From Priapulus caudatus (Eukaryota > Priapulida > Priapulimorpha > Priapulimorphida > Priapulidae): a stretch of DNA of 27,354 nt. Below the pieces are notes generated by a model. That model was not told the origin of the DNA, did no database searches, and was given only the letters and a program-made list of their open reading frames with translations. Both the position numbers and the translations under genes were made by a program. Shown in pieces: positions 1-11,100 of the stretch (its first letter is position 1; every line of letters starts with the position of its first letter). Location: NCBI RefSeq assembly GCF_000485595.1, contig NW_014577576.1, positions 166,696 to 194,049 on the forward strand, given 5' to 3'.

Positions 1-857
1 TTATTTAACCGAACGATATTCATTTTAGGGCAAATTTATCCATATTATAACTGAAACTATATGTCGTTTATAAGATATTACAATCCTTTTGCTTTTAAAT
101 TAATAAATAAGAAACACCCTCGGTCTGTAGCCCTAGGCTGAAAAGTGGTTTTGCGCAACTCATCAGATCGTGCGCTTTGAGTGGCGCCACCGTCGTTGTA
201 ATCAAACTGTAGTCGTTAGTTTTAAAACATTTTTTAATAATATTTCTAATGGTGATTGAACCATGAAACTTTTTATGTAGCGTAATTATAACCTAAATTA
301 ACTGAAAATAATGCTAGAACCTAGAGTAAACTCTCCCTTTAATTCTTACCATTGTATCTTGTAATTTAATAACTTTAGGTAGGTAACTTACTTGCACTAA
401 TGATAAGGTGCTTGGAAGCTCATGTTGTTGATATATCTGTTATCAATGTACCGTCTTTATATTAATAAATAAATAAATAAATAACTTGTAATTGTATCAT
501 TCCCTCTTGCTTGATGAAGACTTTTCATAGCACTCGATCATCTGAGCGTGATCATTGCTTTGGATCAAGCATAGTTTGAGACCACCACAATATGTTTTCG
601 CTCAATTGCTTCACGTGCCATCTTCAAAGGATTTCTTTAAAATTTATGTTGAGTTTCTTTGTTTCTGTTATTCTGTATTGGAATTCTGCCCCTTCCTCTT
701 TAGTTAATTGCAAATTTGAGGCTTGTTCGACTGCGATCCGCAGTGTGGATCTGTCTATTTGATCAGCTTTGTTTCTTTCTGTCTTCGATATGTAAAATAA
801 CGATACTATAAAATAATCAATGCAAGTGTTTAAAAATGTTGATTTGTATGCTATTAA
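1..857. other. AT-rich sequence with no recognised gene
   Basis: A short (AAAT)n run lies near 464-485. On the minus strand 624-881 is open for 85 codons; its last 55 or so (from about 790 downward) follow an AG and look protein-like (KADQIDRSTLRIAVEQASNL), but no family was recognised and it may be chance or an old element. Confidence 0.4.
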
Positions 858-1080
858 AAAGGCACAAAGGGTCGTTGTCATATCAGGTACTACATATATG
901 TACCCGAGGTAGTTTTAGGTTGTTTAGTATTATGTTTATATTTTTATATGAGGTATGTTTAGGGTTGGGGTTAGGGTTAGAGTACACTTGTGTAGTACAA
1001 GTCTGGTACACTTTGTGTATACATATATGTACCTCGGGTATATATATGTAGTACCTGATACTACAACGACCCCTTCAGCA
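858..1080. mobile_element. TTAA-flanked MITE with telomere-like core
   Basis: Inverted ends of about 45 bp share GGTCGTTGT..ATCAGGTACTACATATAT..ACCCGAGGTA. TTAA stands at both edges (854-857 and 1081-1084), the target duplication of piggyBac and Kolobok elements. The interior (955-985) has GGGTTGGGGTTAGGGTTAG. No open frame of note, so it is a non-autonomous element. Confidence 0.65.
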
Positions 1081-1170
1081 TTAATAAGTGTGCTTGTTGT
1101 ACTCCTGTCTAAAATGCTTTCCACGGGAATGCGTCTGTAACTATATATGAAGAAAGTCGGCGGGAAATGG

Positions 1171-1226
1171 GGATATGGACTATTGGACTATATGGACTAT
1201 TGGACTATTGGACTATATGGACTAGG
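1171..1226 (+). repeat. Minisatellite of GGACTATT / GGACTATAT units
   Basis: Six or so head-to-tail copies of TGGACTAT with an alternating AT insertion, directly visible. Confidence 0.8.
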
Positions 1227-2100
1227 ATATTAATGATATCATCGAATATGGGTCATTTCAATAATTCATTCTTTTTGCAACCCAGGGTATGACTTAAATC
1301 TAATGTTTGGATTTATTCCAGGTATATTCGAAGTACATACTATGTAATATATACGTAGACATAAATTGAATTTTTATGCTTTCAGATACTTATGTTATGC
1401 TTGTGTTACTTATGAGGGAAGTATCCTGTAAAAGATCAATGGTGATTGAATTAAATAGCAAGTAAGCATGCGTATTTCATCTTATAATTATGAATGTTGA
1501 TTCCTTACATAACTTGGTATTTATTCAGCACTATATATTGTGTCAATGAATTATATGCGATGTTTGTAGTCATTTTTCTTTGTTTTTCTTTGTGCTTGGC
1601 ATTGACATATAGTCTACATTTAATGGTCTGTATCGTATACGTTTCTCGTTTTGACACAGATTTATCCAGCCCGAAGTTAGAAATGAAGGATCATGGCTAA
1701 TAGAAGTAAGTCATGTCACCATAATTATATATATACAATGAAATGTACGGAACATATCCAGTTCTGGCTGATTTTATCTAGGTGTGATTAATTTCTGTTG
1801 ACGAATAAGGCGTAAATTTCAGAAATCAACAGCCTTGAGTTTTCATCATATAAACTTGATTGCATTGGGAAATGTGACCCACTTGGATGGTTTGTAACAT
1901 GTAAGCTGCCTGTCAATATGCCAGTTTCCATAAAATGACTCCTAATAGTACCTGAATTATCAAAAGATGATTTGGTTAAAGGGAGATTCCCTCGAACTTT
2001 CCACGTAAATTTGTGTAACAAACCACTGTAAAAACGTCAGTGAATAACTGATAGTCTTTAACTGAACGTTAGCTTTGAAAATAAAACTGTAAAAATATGT
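1227..2100. other. No feature recognised
   Basis: AT-rich sequence with only short open frames in all directions; no splice-bounded block with protein-like content was recognised. Confidence 0.5.
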
Positions 2101-2510
2101 ATCACTAGCGGGATACCCGGCGTTGCCCGGGGAAATCAGTGGGTACTCAGTTGGTGACCGCACTTGGTTGAAAGCGAAATACCAAAGAAAATCGACTATC
2201 TATCTATCCATTGCGATAGCAGTCCATCATCATCCTAGTCTATACTGCGGTGCATGGGCCATTGGACATTGCCAGTTCATGTCCCGAGTCGCAATCCTAT
2301 TCCTCTACCCAGGCCTGCCATGCATTTACAGATTGCCATCCCATGGGCCCATCCCATTGCAACTGATCCCATCCAGTATGGTATCTATCCCATGTCCACA
2401 TGGTCTCATGCGCATGCAGCCTCCATCCCAATCCCGATCGCATTTGCCTCGCGAGGGATTTTACCCAGTCAGGTATCCTGGCGAGAACGAATGGAGGTTA
2501 AGAAAATAAT
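2101..2510 (+). repeat. Repeat with CCCGGCGTTGCCCGGG motif and degenerate TCCCAT tract
   Basis: Starts with ACTAGCGGGATACCCGGCG TTGCCCGGGG, a self-complementary motif seen at the ends of dispersed repeats in many animals. From about 2220 to 2430 follow irregular copies of (A)TCCCAT and CCATGGGCC. The open frames at 2123-2509 and 2254-2553 reflect this composition and are not judged genes. The parent family is not identified. Confidence 0.45.
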
Positions 2511-2726
2511 GGCAGATGAACCAAGTTCAGATAAGAAGAATAAAGTCAATTAAATAAATAAGTCAAGTTACAATAAAAAAAGTCAAATATAATAAAATAA
2601 TGAAATTATATAAAATATAATTAATATTTGATATGTACAACTGACATAGGCTTTACCGTGATGTGTTCTCGTCAAGTTTGCGCTATCATTATATTACCAT
2701 AGTTTTATTCGTGGATTTTACCTAAA

Positions 2727-4320
2727 TAGTCTACTAGCCCCCCTATGTGTTCTTCATTGAGTGATGAGAGACATGTGGCTAACTATAAGGGTTTTATGTT
2801 GAAATGCAATATAACAGGTCATAAGGACTCAGAACTGCCGGATGCTAATTTGACACATGTGTAGCATTTTTGCTAATTGGCCGGCCCTAATTAGCATATT
2901 AATTAGGTCAAATCACTAAAATCCACAGAAGATCTTCTTAGGTAATGCACATAGAGACTTCATTCGATGTGTCTAGACATGTTTTCGACACTAAAAAGCA
3001 ATTGAATCTGACATAGGATTCAAACCCCTACCATCCTTCCGATGCCCCAGAAATCAATATGGCCTGCTGCATAATTGAGGTAAACCGTTAACATCACCAT
3101 ACTCAGCAACTGTTGGAGACAGAGGACTTCTGTTGATGTTTTTAGACCCATGTTTCTTAACACCAAGGATTCCATCGTCCTTATGAGGACTTTATATTAT
3201 TTAACAGATAAGTATATTATTATATATAAATGTTAAATATATATGATGCAGCTAAGATATTGGAATACTAGATGAACACCCAACACCATCAAACTCATTA
3301 CTATTCCGCCTTACGTCTTCATTGGTTGCTGTCTATTTTCTGCCAGTCTCCAGATCTCTTCTCCTCTCCTTCTTGCTTTCATATCCTTTCTTTCAGCATC
3401 AATCTCCGTTGTGTCAGTGAGTTACAACACTTTCATTTCCTCCTTCACCACAAGTAGCAGGTACATTGACAATCCAGTTTGCTGACCACACCACATTCAT
3501 GCCTGCAGGCCATTCCCCATCTGCTCGGCAGCTGCAGCTATATGACGTCCTCCCACCCTGAGGTTTTGCGTGCGGTAGGTTCTTATTGACAGCAACTAGT
3601 ACACTTCATTCATTTAAAACAAAGAATACTATCCCATCATTTAGTTAGTGATTTAGGACAGGCCAGGTCAGGCCGTCATCCTTCGTCCGCAGCCTTCCAT
3701 AGCCCATCATTCTGGAGATGTGCCTCTCCGGATTATGGAATCCGCAGGTTGATGGTCGCTGTGCTTGGTGGAAGGGACTTCACGGATGGAGGATTCTTCG
3801 CTGCCGATAAATCTCGTACCTTGGAAGCATTCATTGACGTGCTTTTCTTTCTGGCATATAAATGTAGGAAGAAGGCTTTGCAGTTGCCATTCATGTCACT
3901 GTCAAGTGACATGTCCTCTCCAACGAAACTGAGTCTAGGTCCAGCAATATCAGTCTGGTTGAGCACTTTCAGGCGGACATTTCCTTTTCCCATTGAGGAT
4001 AGGACACAGTGTCACAGCCTGAGAGTGCGTTGCATTTCCCAATATTCCTTGATTTCATCCACAAGCCTTCGTGACAGTGGCATTGATGTCAAGGACGGAT
4101 CACCACACTTCTCCATCTTGAACATGACATGATACTCCATCCTTTCCAGCACGCAGTACACGCAGGCCAGCACGAATACATCTGGTCATCCACTAAGGAT
4201 GGCGCACAGTATCCGAGCTCCGGCCGATGCAGCACGAGGCATGTGTAGCTGATGAGAGATATGATTCATGCCTTCATAATGATGCCCAATTACTGTTGGC
4301 TTGGCTCACAGTTCAGCTTG
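2727..4320 (+). repeat. Left arm of the large inverted repeat
   Basis: About 1.59 kb, diverged mirror of 4903-6518. It carries, in antisense, the same decayed coding sequence that the right arm carries in sense. Confidence 0.75.
3470..4320 (-). pseudogene. Decayed ORF in left arm (LSGCDTVS family)
   Basis: Read on the minus strand, 4028-3998 encodes ALSGCDTVSYP, then after a frame change MGKGNVRLKVL, then AFFLHLYARKKSTSMN, then SLPPST. The order 'LTGCDTVS / GKGK / LYG..LN..R / LPPT..L..H' is typical of a large uncharacterised protein family abundant in aquatic invertebrates and fish, often repeat-borne. Frames are broken by stops and shifts, so this is a remnant. Family assignment rests on remembered motif order and is an inference; no function is claimed. 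Confidence 0.45.
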
Positions 4321-4902
4321 CTACCAATAATCAAAAAGTATCAAGTGAAAAACAAAAATTGTCTGATGACCTGGAAACGGTATTCGCCCAGTTCTCCTGA
4401 TCGCTTGGACAGAAAGAGTTAACCTATGGTTGTCTGCTGTCTTCCATCATTGAGCTGGCCTTGTTCCTCCATCACTCATCGACGAGTTATGGATTTCTCA
4501 CGAAATGGAAACAAGTCAGCTACTAGTTAAACATCTCGGCGTCATCATAAGGAACCCTCCTCCCCCTTGACACTCTGTGCGTGGCGCCTCTCAGCTACCT
4601 GCTTACCACATTGTCTGGCATCCTCGGGCTACAGGTGGGTGATCTTGCTGAAGGAATGACAAATCCACGCCTCATCAACTACAGAGGGGCAGACAACTTA
4701 TGTCATCTACGATGCGGCATGAAGGTATCAGTGCAAAGGATCACGAGAGGCAGAGGGAGAGCGGGAAGGACATCCACTGCAATTCAATGACTCTGAAACT
4801 CAACCACTTAGTGGCGACTTGATGCCATTCATGAACAAACTAAGAACAACCAACAGGCAGCTCTGCACAACTACTCTGCACACAGATCTTCGGTAGCACC
4901 AT
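4321..4902. other. Unpaired centre of the large inverted repeat
   Basis: About 580 bp between the arms without a mirrored counterpart. A 69-codon open frame at 4581-4790 is not recognised. It may be the remaining single-copy inner part of the element. Confidence 0.5.
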
Positions 4903-5780
4903 TGAAGCTTGTGAGCAAGCCAACAGTATTGTGCACATCATGGATGAAGCAGACATATCTCCTCATCAGCTACATGCTTCGTGTTGCATCGGCCGCGAGC
5001 TCGGACTTAGTGCGCATCCTTAGTCGATGACACAGTATGTATTCGTATCTGCTCGCTGTTACTGGGCTGAAGGATTGGGTATCATGCCATGTTCAGATGT
5101 AGAAGTGGATGATCCGTGCTTGACATCAATGCCACTGTCACCAAGCTCGGGGGAGAAATGCAAGCGGAATATTGGAATAGCCACGCAACTCTCAGGCCCT
5201 GTTGACACTGTGTTCTATCCTATGGGAAGGGAAAGTGTCCGCCCTGAAAGTGCTCAAACAGCACTTGATGATTGCTGAATAACTCAGTTCTTGGGAAGAG
5301 AAACGATGTCACTGACAGTGAACCTGGATTGGCAACTGGCAAAGCGCCTTCTTCCTACATTTATATGGCCAGAAGAAAAGCACCGTCAATGAATGCTTTC
5401 CAGGCTACGAGATTCTATCGCCAAGCGAAAAAGATTCCTACCATCCAGTTGAAGTCCTTACACCAACAGACAATTCAACCTGGGGATTCCATAATCCGGA
5501 GAGGCACATCTCCAAATGATGCTGGTGCGAAGGCTGCGGACCAAGGGATGACCCTCCTGCTGTCCAAATCACTAAACTATGGATGGCGAAGTTACTGTTT
5601 AAATGATGAAGTGGTCCAGTGCTGTCCAAAGACCCCTACCGCCACCAAAAACCTCATGAGACGTCATTAGCTGACAGCTGCGAAGCAAGAGAGGAATGGA
5701 CCTGCAGCGGGAAGTAGTGGTTGTGCCATGCAAATTGGATTGTCACTGCTACCTGCTGAACTGTGTGTGTAAGCGAGGAA
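4903..5780 (+). pseudogene. Decayed ORF in right arm, mirror copy
   Basis: Sense counterpart of the remnant in the left arm. Fragments in order and in changing frames: QLSGPVDTVFYPMG (about 5186-5230), FIWPEEKHRQ, LPSS-like and AHLQMMLVRRLRTKG stretches, then a Cys-rich end (CKLDCHCYLLNCVCKRGN, about 5729-5783). Open frames at 5027-5278 and 5272-5670 are pieces of it. The Cys-rich tail after a GW-containing block also fits the family named for the left copy. It is interrupted and not expected to make a protein. Confidence 0.42.
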
Positions 5781-5812
5781 ATTGAAGTGTTGTAACTCAC
5801 TGGACACAACGA

Positions 5813-5835
5813 GGGGGGGGGGGGGGGGGGGGGGG
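5813..5835 (+). repeat. Poly(G) run of 23
   Basis: Uninterrupted run of G, absent from the opposite arm at the mirrored place; length may be assembly-sensitive. Confidence 0.9.
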
Positions 5836-6518
5836 CGGCGGGTGATGATGTCCTGAAGGAAGGATATGAAGAGCAGAAGGAAGGAGAAGCATGATCTGGA
5901 GACTGGAGAGAAATGATCACAACCATGAAGACGAAGGCCGAATAGTATGATAGTTTGATGGCGTGTTGGGTAGTTCATCTATGGTAATTCCATGACATCT
6001 AGCCTGCATCAATAATATTTAACTGTTTCAGATATAATTAATAACTTACTGTTAAATATATCGTCCTATAGACGATGGAATCCTTTGGGTGTTAAGAACA
6101 TGGGCTCTAAACATCAAAACAAAGTCTCCTGTCTTTCCAACAGTTTGCACTGAGTTTATGGTGATGTTTACGGTTTTACCTCACTATGCATGGCAGGCCA
6201 TATTGGATTTTCTGGCAGTCGGGTAAGGATGTTGCGGGTTTGAATCCATGTTCAGAATCAATTGCCTTAGTGTCGAAAACATGGGTCTAGACACACGGAA
6301 TGAAGTCTACTATGTGCATTACTAAGGAATTCATATTCTTCGATTTTAGTGATATTGACCTAATTAATATGCTAATTAGGCCGATTATGCAAAATGCTAC
6401 ACATGTGCAAATTAGCATCCGGCAGTTTCTGAGTCCTTATGACCTGTATATTGCATTTCCAACATAAAACCTTATAGTACTCGACATTTCTAGGTTCACT
6501 AGGCTGGCTAGTAGACTA

Positions 6519-7665
6519 AAACGTTTAAATGTGGTAAAAAAAATTTAATTTAGAAATTAACGGTGAATACAGCAGAAGTACATACTAAACAGTCCAAAAG
6601 TAAAGAAACAAAGCATTCCTGAGGTGGGATTCGAACCCAGAATCAAGACCCAATCAATGGTTTAGGAGTCAGTTTCGGCTACTGGTCCGTTATGGTTATA
6701 CACCATGGATTCACACGTACGTGAAGTATAATGTTAATCTGTAACGCCATCTATTGATGAATAGAATTTTTATAAATTTTTAACTTTTTAACTTTTTTGA
6801 AATTTTATATTTGAAAATATATTTAGTTTTCCTCTAGGCTGCGGAGTTCTCTAGTTATGCGCGAACACAAAAATTCGGCTGAACAACTTTATATATATAG
6901 AAGAAGCCTATATTTGCTCATCGAAGAAGCAACTCGAAAAACGCTTTTCGCTGCGGTTCCGTAGGCGCCATATTGTTTATATTTGAGCAACCATCATTTC
7001 AATCGAGTCAATGTAGCCACTTTCAGATATCATAACTTTTAATATAAATCATTTTATGAAACCAAACTTTGTAGTCTAGACAGAGAGACACCTCAACTGT
7101 TTATGTTATTAATTTCAGAATTTTTACCGTAACCGTTTTCGAGATAGAACGTGCTAAAAACCCAACAAAACGTAATCCGAACTAACAGCGACTCGCTCTC
7201 TCGCTCGCTCAGAATACTATAATCTCCAAGCAACAAAAACGTTGCCATTTCCCTATCACTATCAGCTAGCCATGCATGTACATGACCAGAAAAACCATTG
7301 GGTCATAACATGCCAGTGTGTATAATTTTACATAGCATGGTTCATACATACATAACACGGCAAGTGTGTGGAGCGGAACAAGGCAACGGTAAACGCGTTT
7401 TAAATATCGGTGCAAAAGCTCTTAGCTTATGTTAATATAATAATGTTCATTATATACCGATGAAAATAAATTTTTACTTGACCCGAACGTTTGACTTTGT
7501 AGTCTAAAAGCTTTGAATGAACGTATTCCTGAGCAATTTTTTTTCACCTATCACATATATATAGGCGTGCAATGTTAAAATAATTCATCTTTGCCTGATT
7601 TTATGTTTGCCGCTTGAAAGTTCGAGGGAATCTCTCTTTAATGTTCATTGTATTTTTGCTGCCCG
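6519..7665. other. Repeat-like intergenic or intronic sequence
   Basis: Holds the tRNA-like block at 6621-6694 and a TCGCTC-rich stretch near 7192-7211. No coding exon was recognised. If the missing 5' exons of TMX3 lie outside the window, this stretch is part of a long TMX3 intron. Confidence 0.45.
6621..6694 (-). pseudogene. tRNA-like sequence (tRNA pseudogene or SINE head)
   Basis: On the minus strand a good T-arm and B-box (GGGTTCGAATCCCACC) follows an A-box-like GGACCAGTAGCCG and a CTCCTAA loop resembling an Arg-CCT anticodon loop. The acceptor stem does not close and the anticodon stem is poorly paired, so it is not a working tRNA. A tRNA-derived SINE is equally possible. Confidence 0.45.
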
Positions 7666-7668
7666 TTA

Positions 7669-8083
7669 AAGCTATGTCTCCACACACGCGGCACGACACG
7701 ACACAGCAAAACGCAGCACCGTTGTGCTGAAAAAAAACCATTGTGATTTCGCGCATTGTATCTGAGCGCATTGTGCTCACTCTGGTTCAGTGATCAGAAA
7801 TTATGCATGTGCTTGTTGTCCATTGGCTGATGGTGGCGTGAGCAGAACACGTGATAAAAAACAATCGCATTGATTGGTTCAACTGTCTTTCTCCGTACAC
7901 GGCAGCCGGCAAAAGTCAAATTCATTCGACTTTCGCCGTCGCCGTGAAACCGGACTGGCGCCGTGTCGTGTCAGTGGAGACTGCGCCATAAGATATAATA
8001 GATTTGAACTTTGCCGGTAGGGGTGAACGACGCCGTTTCCGTGGCATTCCGTGCCGCGCCGCGTATGTGGAGACAGGCCTTAA
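7669..8083. mobile_element. TTAA-flanked MITE next to a TMX3 splice acceptor
   Basis: Inverted ends of about 30 bp: TGTCTCCACACACGCGGCAC at the left and its near mirror (GTGCCGCGCCGCGTATGTGG) at the right. TTAA abuts both sides (near 7666 and 8081). Internal repeats of CACGACACGACAC and GTGTCGTGTC pair as well. No transposase; the TTAA suggests a Kolobok or piggyBac relative. The right edge is only about 50 bp from the TMX3 exon at 8138. Confidence 0.7.
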
Positions 8084-8137
8084 GTTGTTCTCATGTATAA
8101 TTTTAGATGTACAAACTAGTAAGAATTTATTTTACAG

Positions 8138-11100
8138 TTCTATGCACCATGGTGTGGTCACTGCAAGCAATTTTCTACAACGTATGAGCACATAGCTGAT
8201 CGACTCCATGGCAGTCCAATAAAGGTTGCCAAAGTAGACGCTACAAAATACACAGATGTGGCAAAGGAATTTGGTATCAGTGGCTTTCCAACTGTAATAC
8301 TGTATGTAACATAATCAAATTTTTGACCAATTTAATTATGATAAAATGTAATTAAATATAATTAGGTTCCATAGAATGAAAAAGGAGAAAAATAGTCTGA
8401 AAATTGTTAGTTTCACATGTTTGAATTGAGATTATAACTGAGCTTGCAGAAAAGAAGAAAAATAATTCAGTCAAATCATCAGGTTATTCATGTGTCCATC
8501 AACAGTGCTAAGTTAGTATTGGCAGGAACATCTATGGCCATAGTCTCTCTGTGCATAAGTATATAAATGGTCTGGTTAGGTGCTATAGCAGATATATATA
8601 TATAATATATACAGGGGTAGAAATGAATTTTAGAACACGGGAGTCCAACGGACTCCCTACCCTCAAAAAGAGGGAGTCCGCAGCAAAATGAGGGAGTCCG
8701 CAGTCTGGGGTTCAGAATGAAAGATATTAACAATAACGCGTGTGCTTATTTTTAAGATTTATGCAGTTGCACGTCTGCCAAATTTTCTTTGGACATTAGC
8801 TGAAAAAATACAGTAATTCTGCGAGGCCGTGCTCCGGAACCAACTAGTTAGTATGGCAGAATTTTCAGGGAGTCACACGCAGGGTTCTCCCTACGTTGCG
8901 CAAACCGGGCGCTCCCGCCCCGTTTGGGAAAACTCCCCCCACGTTTCAATCGTTGCGCCCTGTTTAAATTACCTCCACCCCGATTAAATTCCACCGCAAT
9001 AAAAGTTTGACAGCGCGGAATCGATCGGCAAGAATTCCCATTCGACCAGGCCCCCGGACTCGTGTATTTTTACGGTACCACTAATGAGTAAACGTACTAC
9101 ACTACGAATGCACTGCAGACCACACACAAGTACAAACAGTCACTCTGCCCCAAACCCTAACACAAAGTTACAAACTGTACCGACTCGGCTGTCTTATATA
9201 CAACTACCCAAAATACCGTCTATGGTGTGGTGGCAATTTTACACATTAAGCTATAACACAGTAAATGAACAAGAAACGTGCGCCCGCTATCTTCATATTC
9301 GCGATAATGAAATATTGATATGCGATATTGATATGTTCAAACGGTTCGACGAAACGAGCGCACGTAGTTACGTAACGCAAATATTTATATATTGGTTAAT
9401 TGGTACCTTCCTCGAAATGTATACAAAGGTAATTAACCTAGTGTGGCGACAGCGTTCTGGTCTCACGAGAGGAAAAGTCACGCGCTAGGTATGTTGACAT
9501 AAACAGTCTCATTTGAAATGCAGATCGATGCACGTATTGGTGGAAAGAATGTTGCGCGGGTGTTCTGTGACATGTTAGCCTATTATATATTTGATGTTAT
9601 GCAAGGAGCACCGGTAAGTATCAGAAAGGTCGAGAAAATATTTTAAAAAACGGTTGGTAAAAACATGAGAAATCCTCGCTCTACAGATAGCTTCCTAAAA
9701 CTGCAGGGCTAAGAAAAACAGCATTGTGCGGTGTCATTCTAACATAACAGAAGTAGAAAAGCGATCATGATGGGATATTTTTGAATCTCCAGACATAGAT
9801 TTATGAGCCAAAACTTCTAATTTTCCTTTTAGTGAAGTCTGGTTAAGAATACGTGCACATAGACGCGGCGGTAGACAGTGCGCGGCCGAAGCATTGACGG
9901 TATATCTTTTAATGACCTGCACGTCGAGGTTATCACTAATGTGTGGTCATCTACTTGAGGCGCACCTGGTGTGAATCATGTCCGTTTTGTTCGAAAACGC
10001 TATAAGACCTGGCCGACTCGCTGCAAGGAACGCGCTGACGAGCGATGCGCGTCGTTATAGAACGATGTGTAGACACCACTTCGAAAAGGCACGAGGAATA
10101 AAAGTAACGCAATTTTAAATTGAAACAATACTTCTTGGAATAAAAACAAAACACTTTCATGAACAGCAAACACTGGAAGTAAAATGAAAAATTCGGTATA
10201 GGCGTATTACTTTCCAGAATCACAATACATTTAGTTACATGAGGGAAAAACGAAGAATAAATAAAAAATAGAATAAATGATAAAGAGTAAAATAGAAAAA
10301 TGCATATATCTAATGCGTAGTGCTTCTGTAAATGATAATAGCCGCGTTCACACGTAGCAAGAAATCCGGTATTTAGCGTTCACACGAGGAAATGCGCGGT
10401 CCAAGAAGGACTCCCGTTAATTTTGCACCCTGTATATATATAGCTATATATATAGTACAGCAGACCAGTTCTTACTGCAATGTACTCATCCTGAAGTAAA
10501 CCTAGGAGTTTTAGACTGTCTGACCAACATTATCTTAAATCTATGGAGTAAAAATGAGTATAAACTGTTCTCAAATGAGTATCAATAGCGAAATGACATT
10601 GAGCATAATTGTGTTTGTTACAGTGTGAAACAGAGCAATGTCTACTTTTACCATGGAGCGCGAACAAAGCTTGATGTTATTGACTTTGCGTACAGAGCAT
10701 TGGGGTATGCAAGCTACATAAAGGTTTTTTGTACTTATAGGTTAACATTAAGGTTTTCCATATTATTAGTATTACCATTTTAGATTTCCTTCTGCAACTT
10801 GCAATCGGGCTGACGAGCAATATAGACATATGTGCTGAGTAGGAAAATGCCAATGTGTCAGTCGGTTTAGTTATATCCGTTAAAGTGTTGAATATTAAAT
10901 ACGCACATACAGTTCATTACATTATCTCACACACTGCTATCATTGAAGGTGAGAGCTGGTTGAGGTACTCCATGTAAGTGCATTATTATTACGTGCCTCT
11001 AACTACGCCTCTAATCCTAATGCTAACTGACGTACGTTGCAGGCCAGCGCTTAGGCATTTGGACTCTGAAGACAAGCTGGAGGATGCACGGGAGAAGCAC

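Larger units (their letters stand above)
2727..6518. mobile_element. Large foldback-like element with 1.6-kb inverted arms
   Basis: The sequence from 2727 inward reappears reverse-complemented from 6518 inward. Outer ends share TAGTCTACTAGCC; AAA flanks both edges, too short to prove a target duplication. Matching blocks were followed along the arms: CTAATTAGCATATTAATTAG near 2890 with its mirror near 6366, CACCAAGGATTCCATCGTCC near 3162 with its mirror near 6070, and CATCCACTAAGGATG near 4187 with its mirror near 5017. Pairing ends at about 4320 and 4903. The arms differ by many substitutions and small indels, so the element is old or built from two divergent copies. Long arms recall foldback elements, but no transposase was recognised. 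Confidence 0.75.
4903..6518 (-). repeat. Right arm of the large inverted repeat
   Basis: About 1.62 kb, mirror of 2727-4320. It differs from the left arm by, among others, a 23-base G run at 5813-5835. Confidence 0.75.
8612..10432. mobile_element. hAT-like element in TMX3 intron
   Basis: The left end CAGGGGTAGAAATGAATTTT and the right end, read inward as CAGGGTGCAAAATTAACGGG, both lead to GGGAGTCC. Flanks AATATATA (8604-8611) and TATATATA (10433-10440) match at 7 of 8 positions, as expected for hAT insertion, though the AT-rich context weakens this. Length 1.82 kb. GAGGGAGTCCGCAG occurs twice near the left end. No intact transposase was recognised, so it is non-autonomous or decayed. Confidence 0.6.

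Noticed and set aside
955-985. True telomere or interstitial telomeric array
   Set aside because: Only about three irregular units inside a TTAA-flanked MITE.
2123-2553. 128- and 99-codon open frames in the TCCCAT tract
   Set aside because: Low-complexity Pro/His/Ser composition produced by the repeat in two frames at once.
1-8137. Search for the missing 5' exons of TMX3
   Set aside because: No block encoding a signal peptide or a stretch ending in a WLVD-like segment with a donor site was seen; they are probably outside the window or too diverged to spot by eye.
8880-8963. Nested second hAT end (CAGGGTTCTCCCTACG)
   Set aside because: Looks like a terminal motif, but no partner end or target duplication was found.
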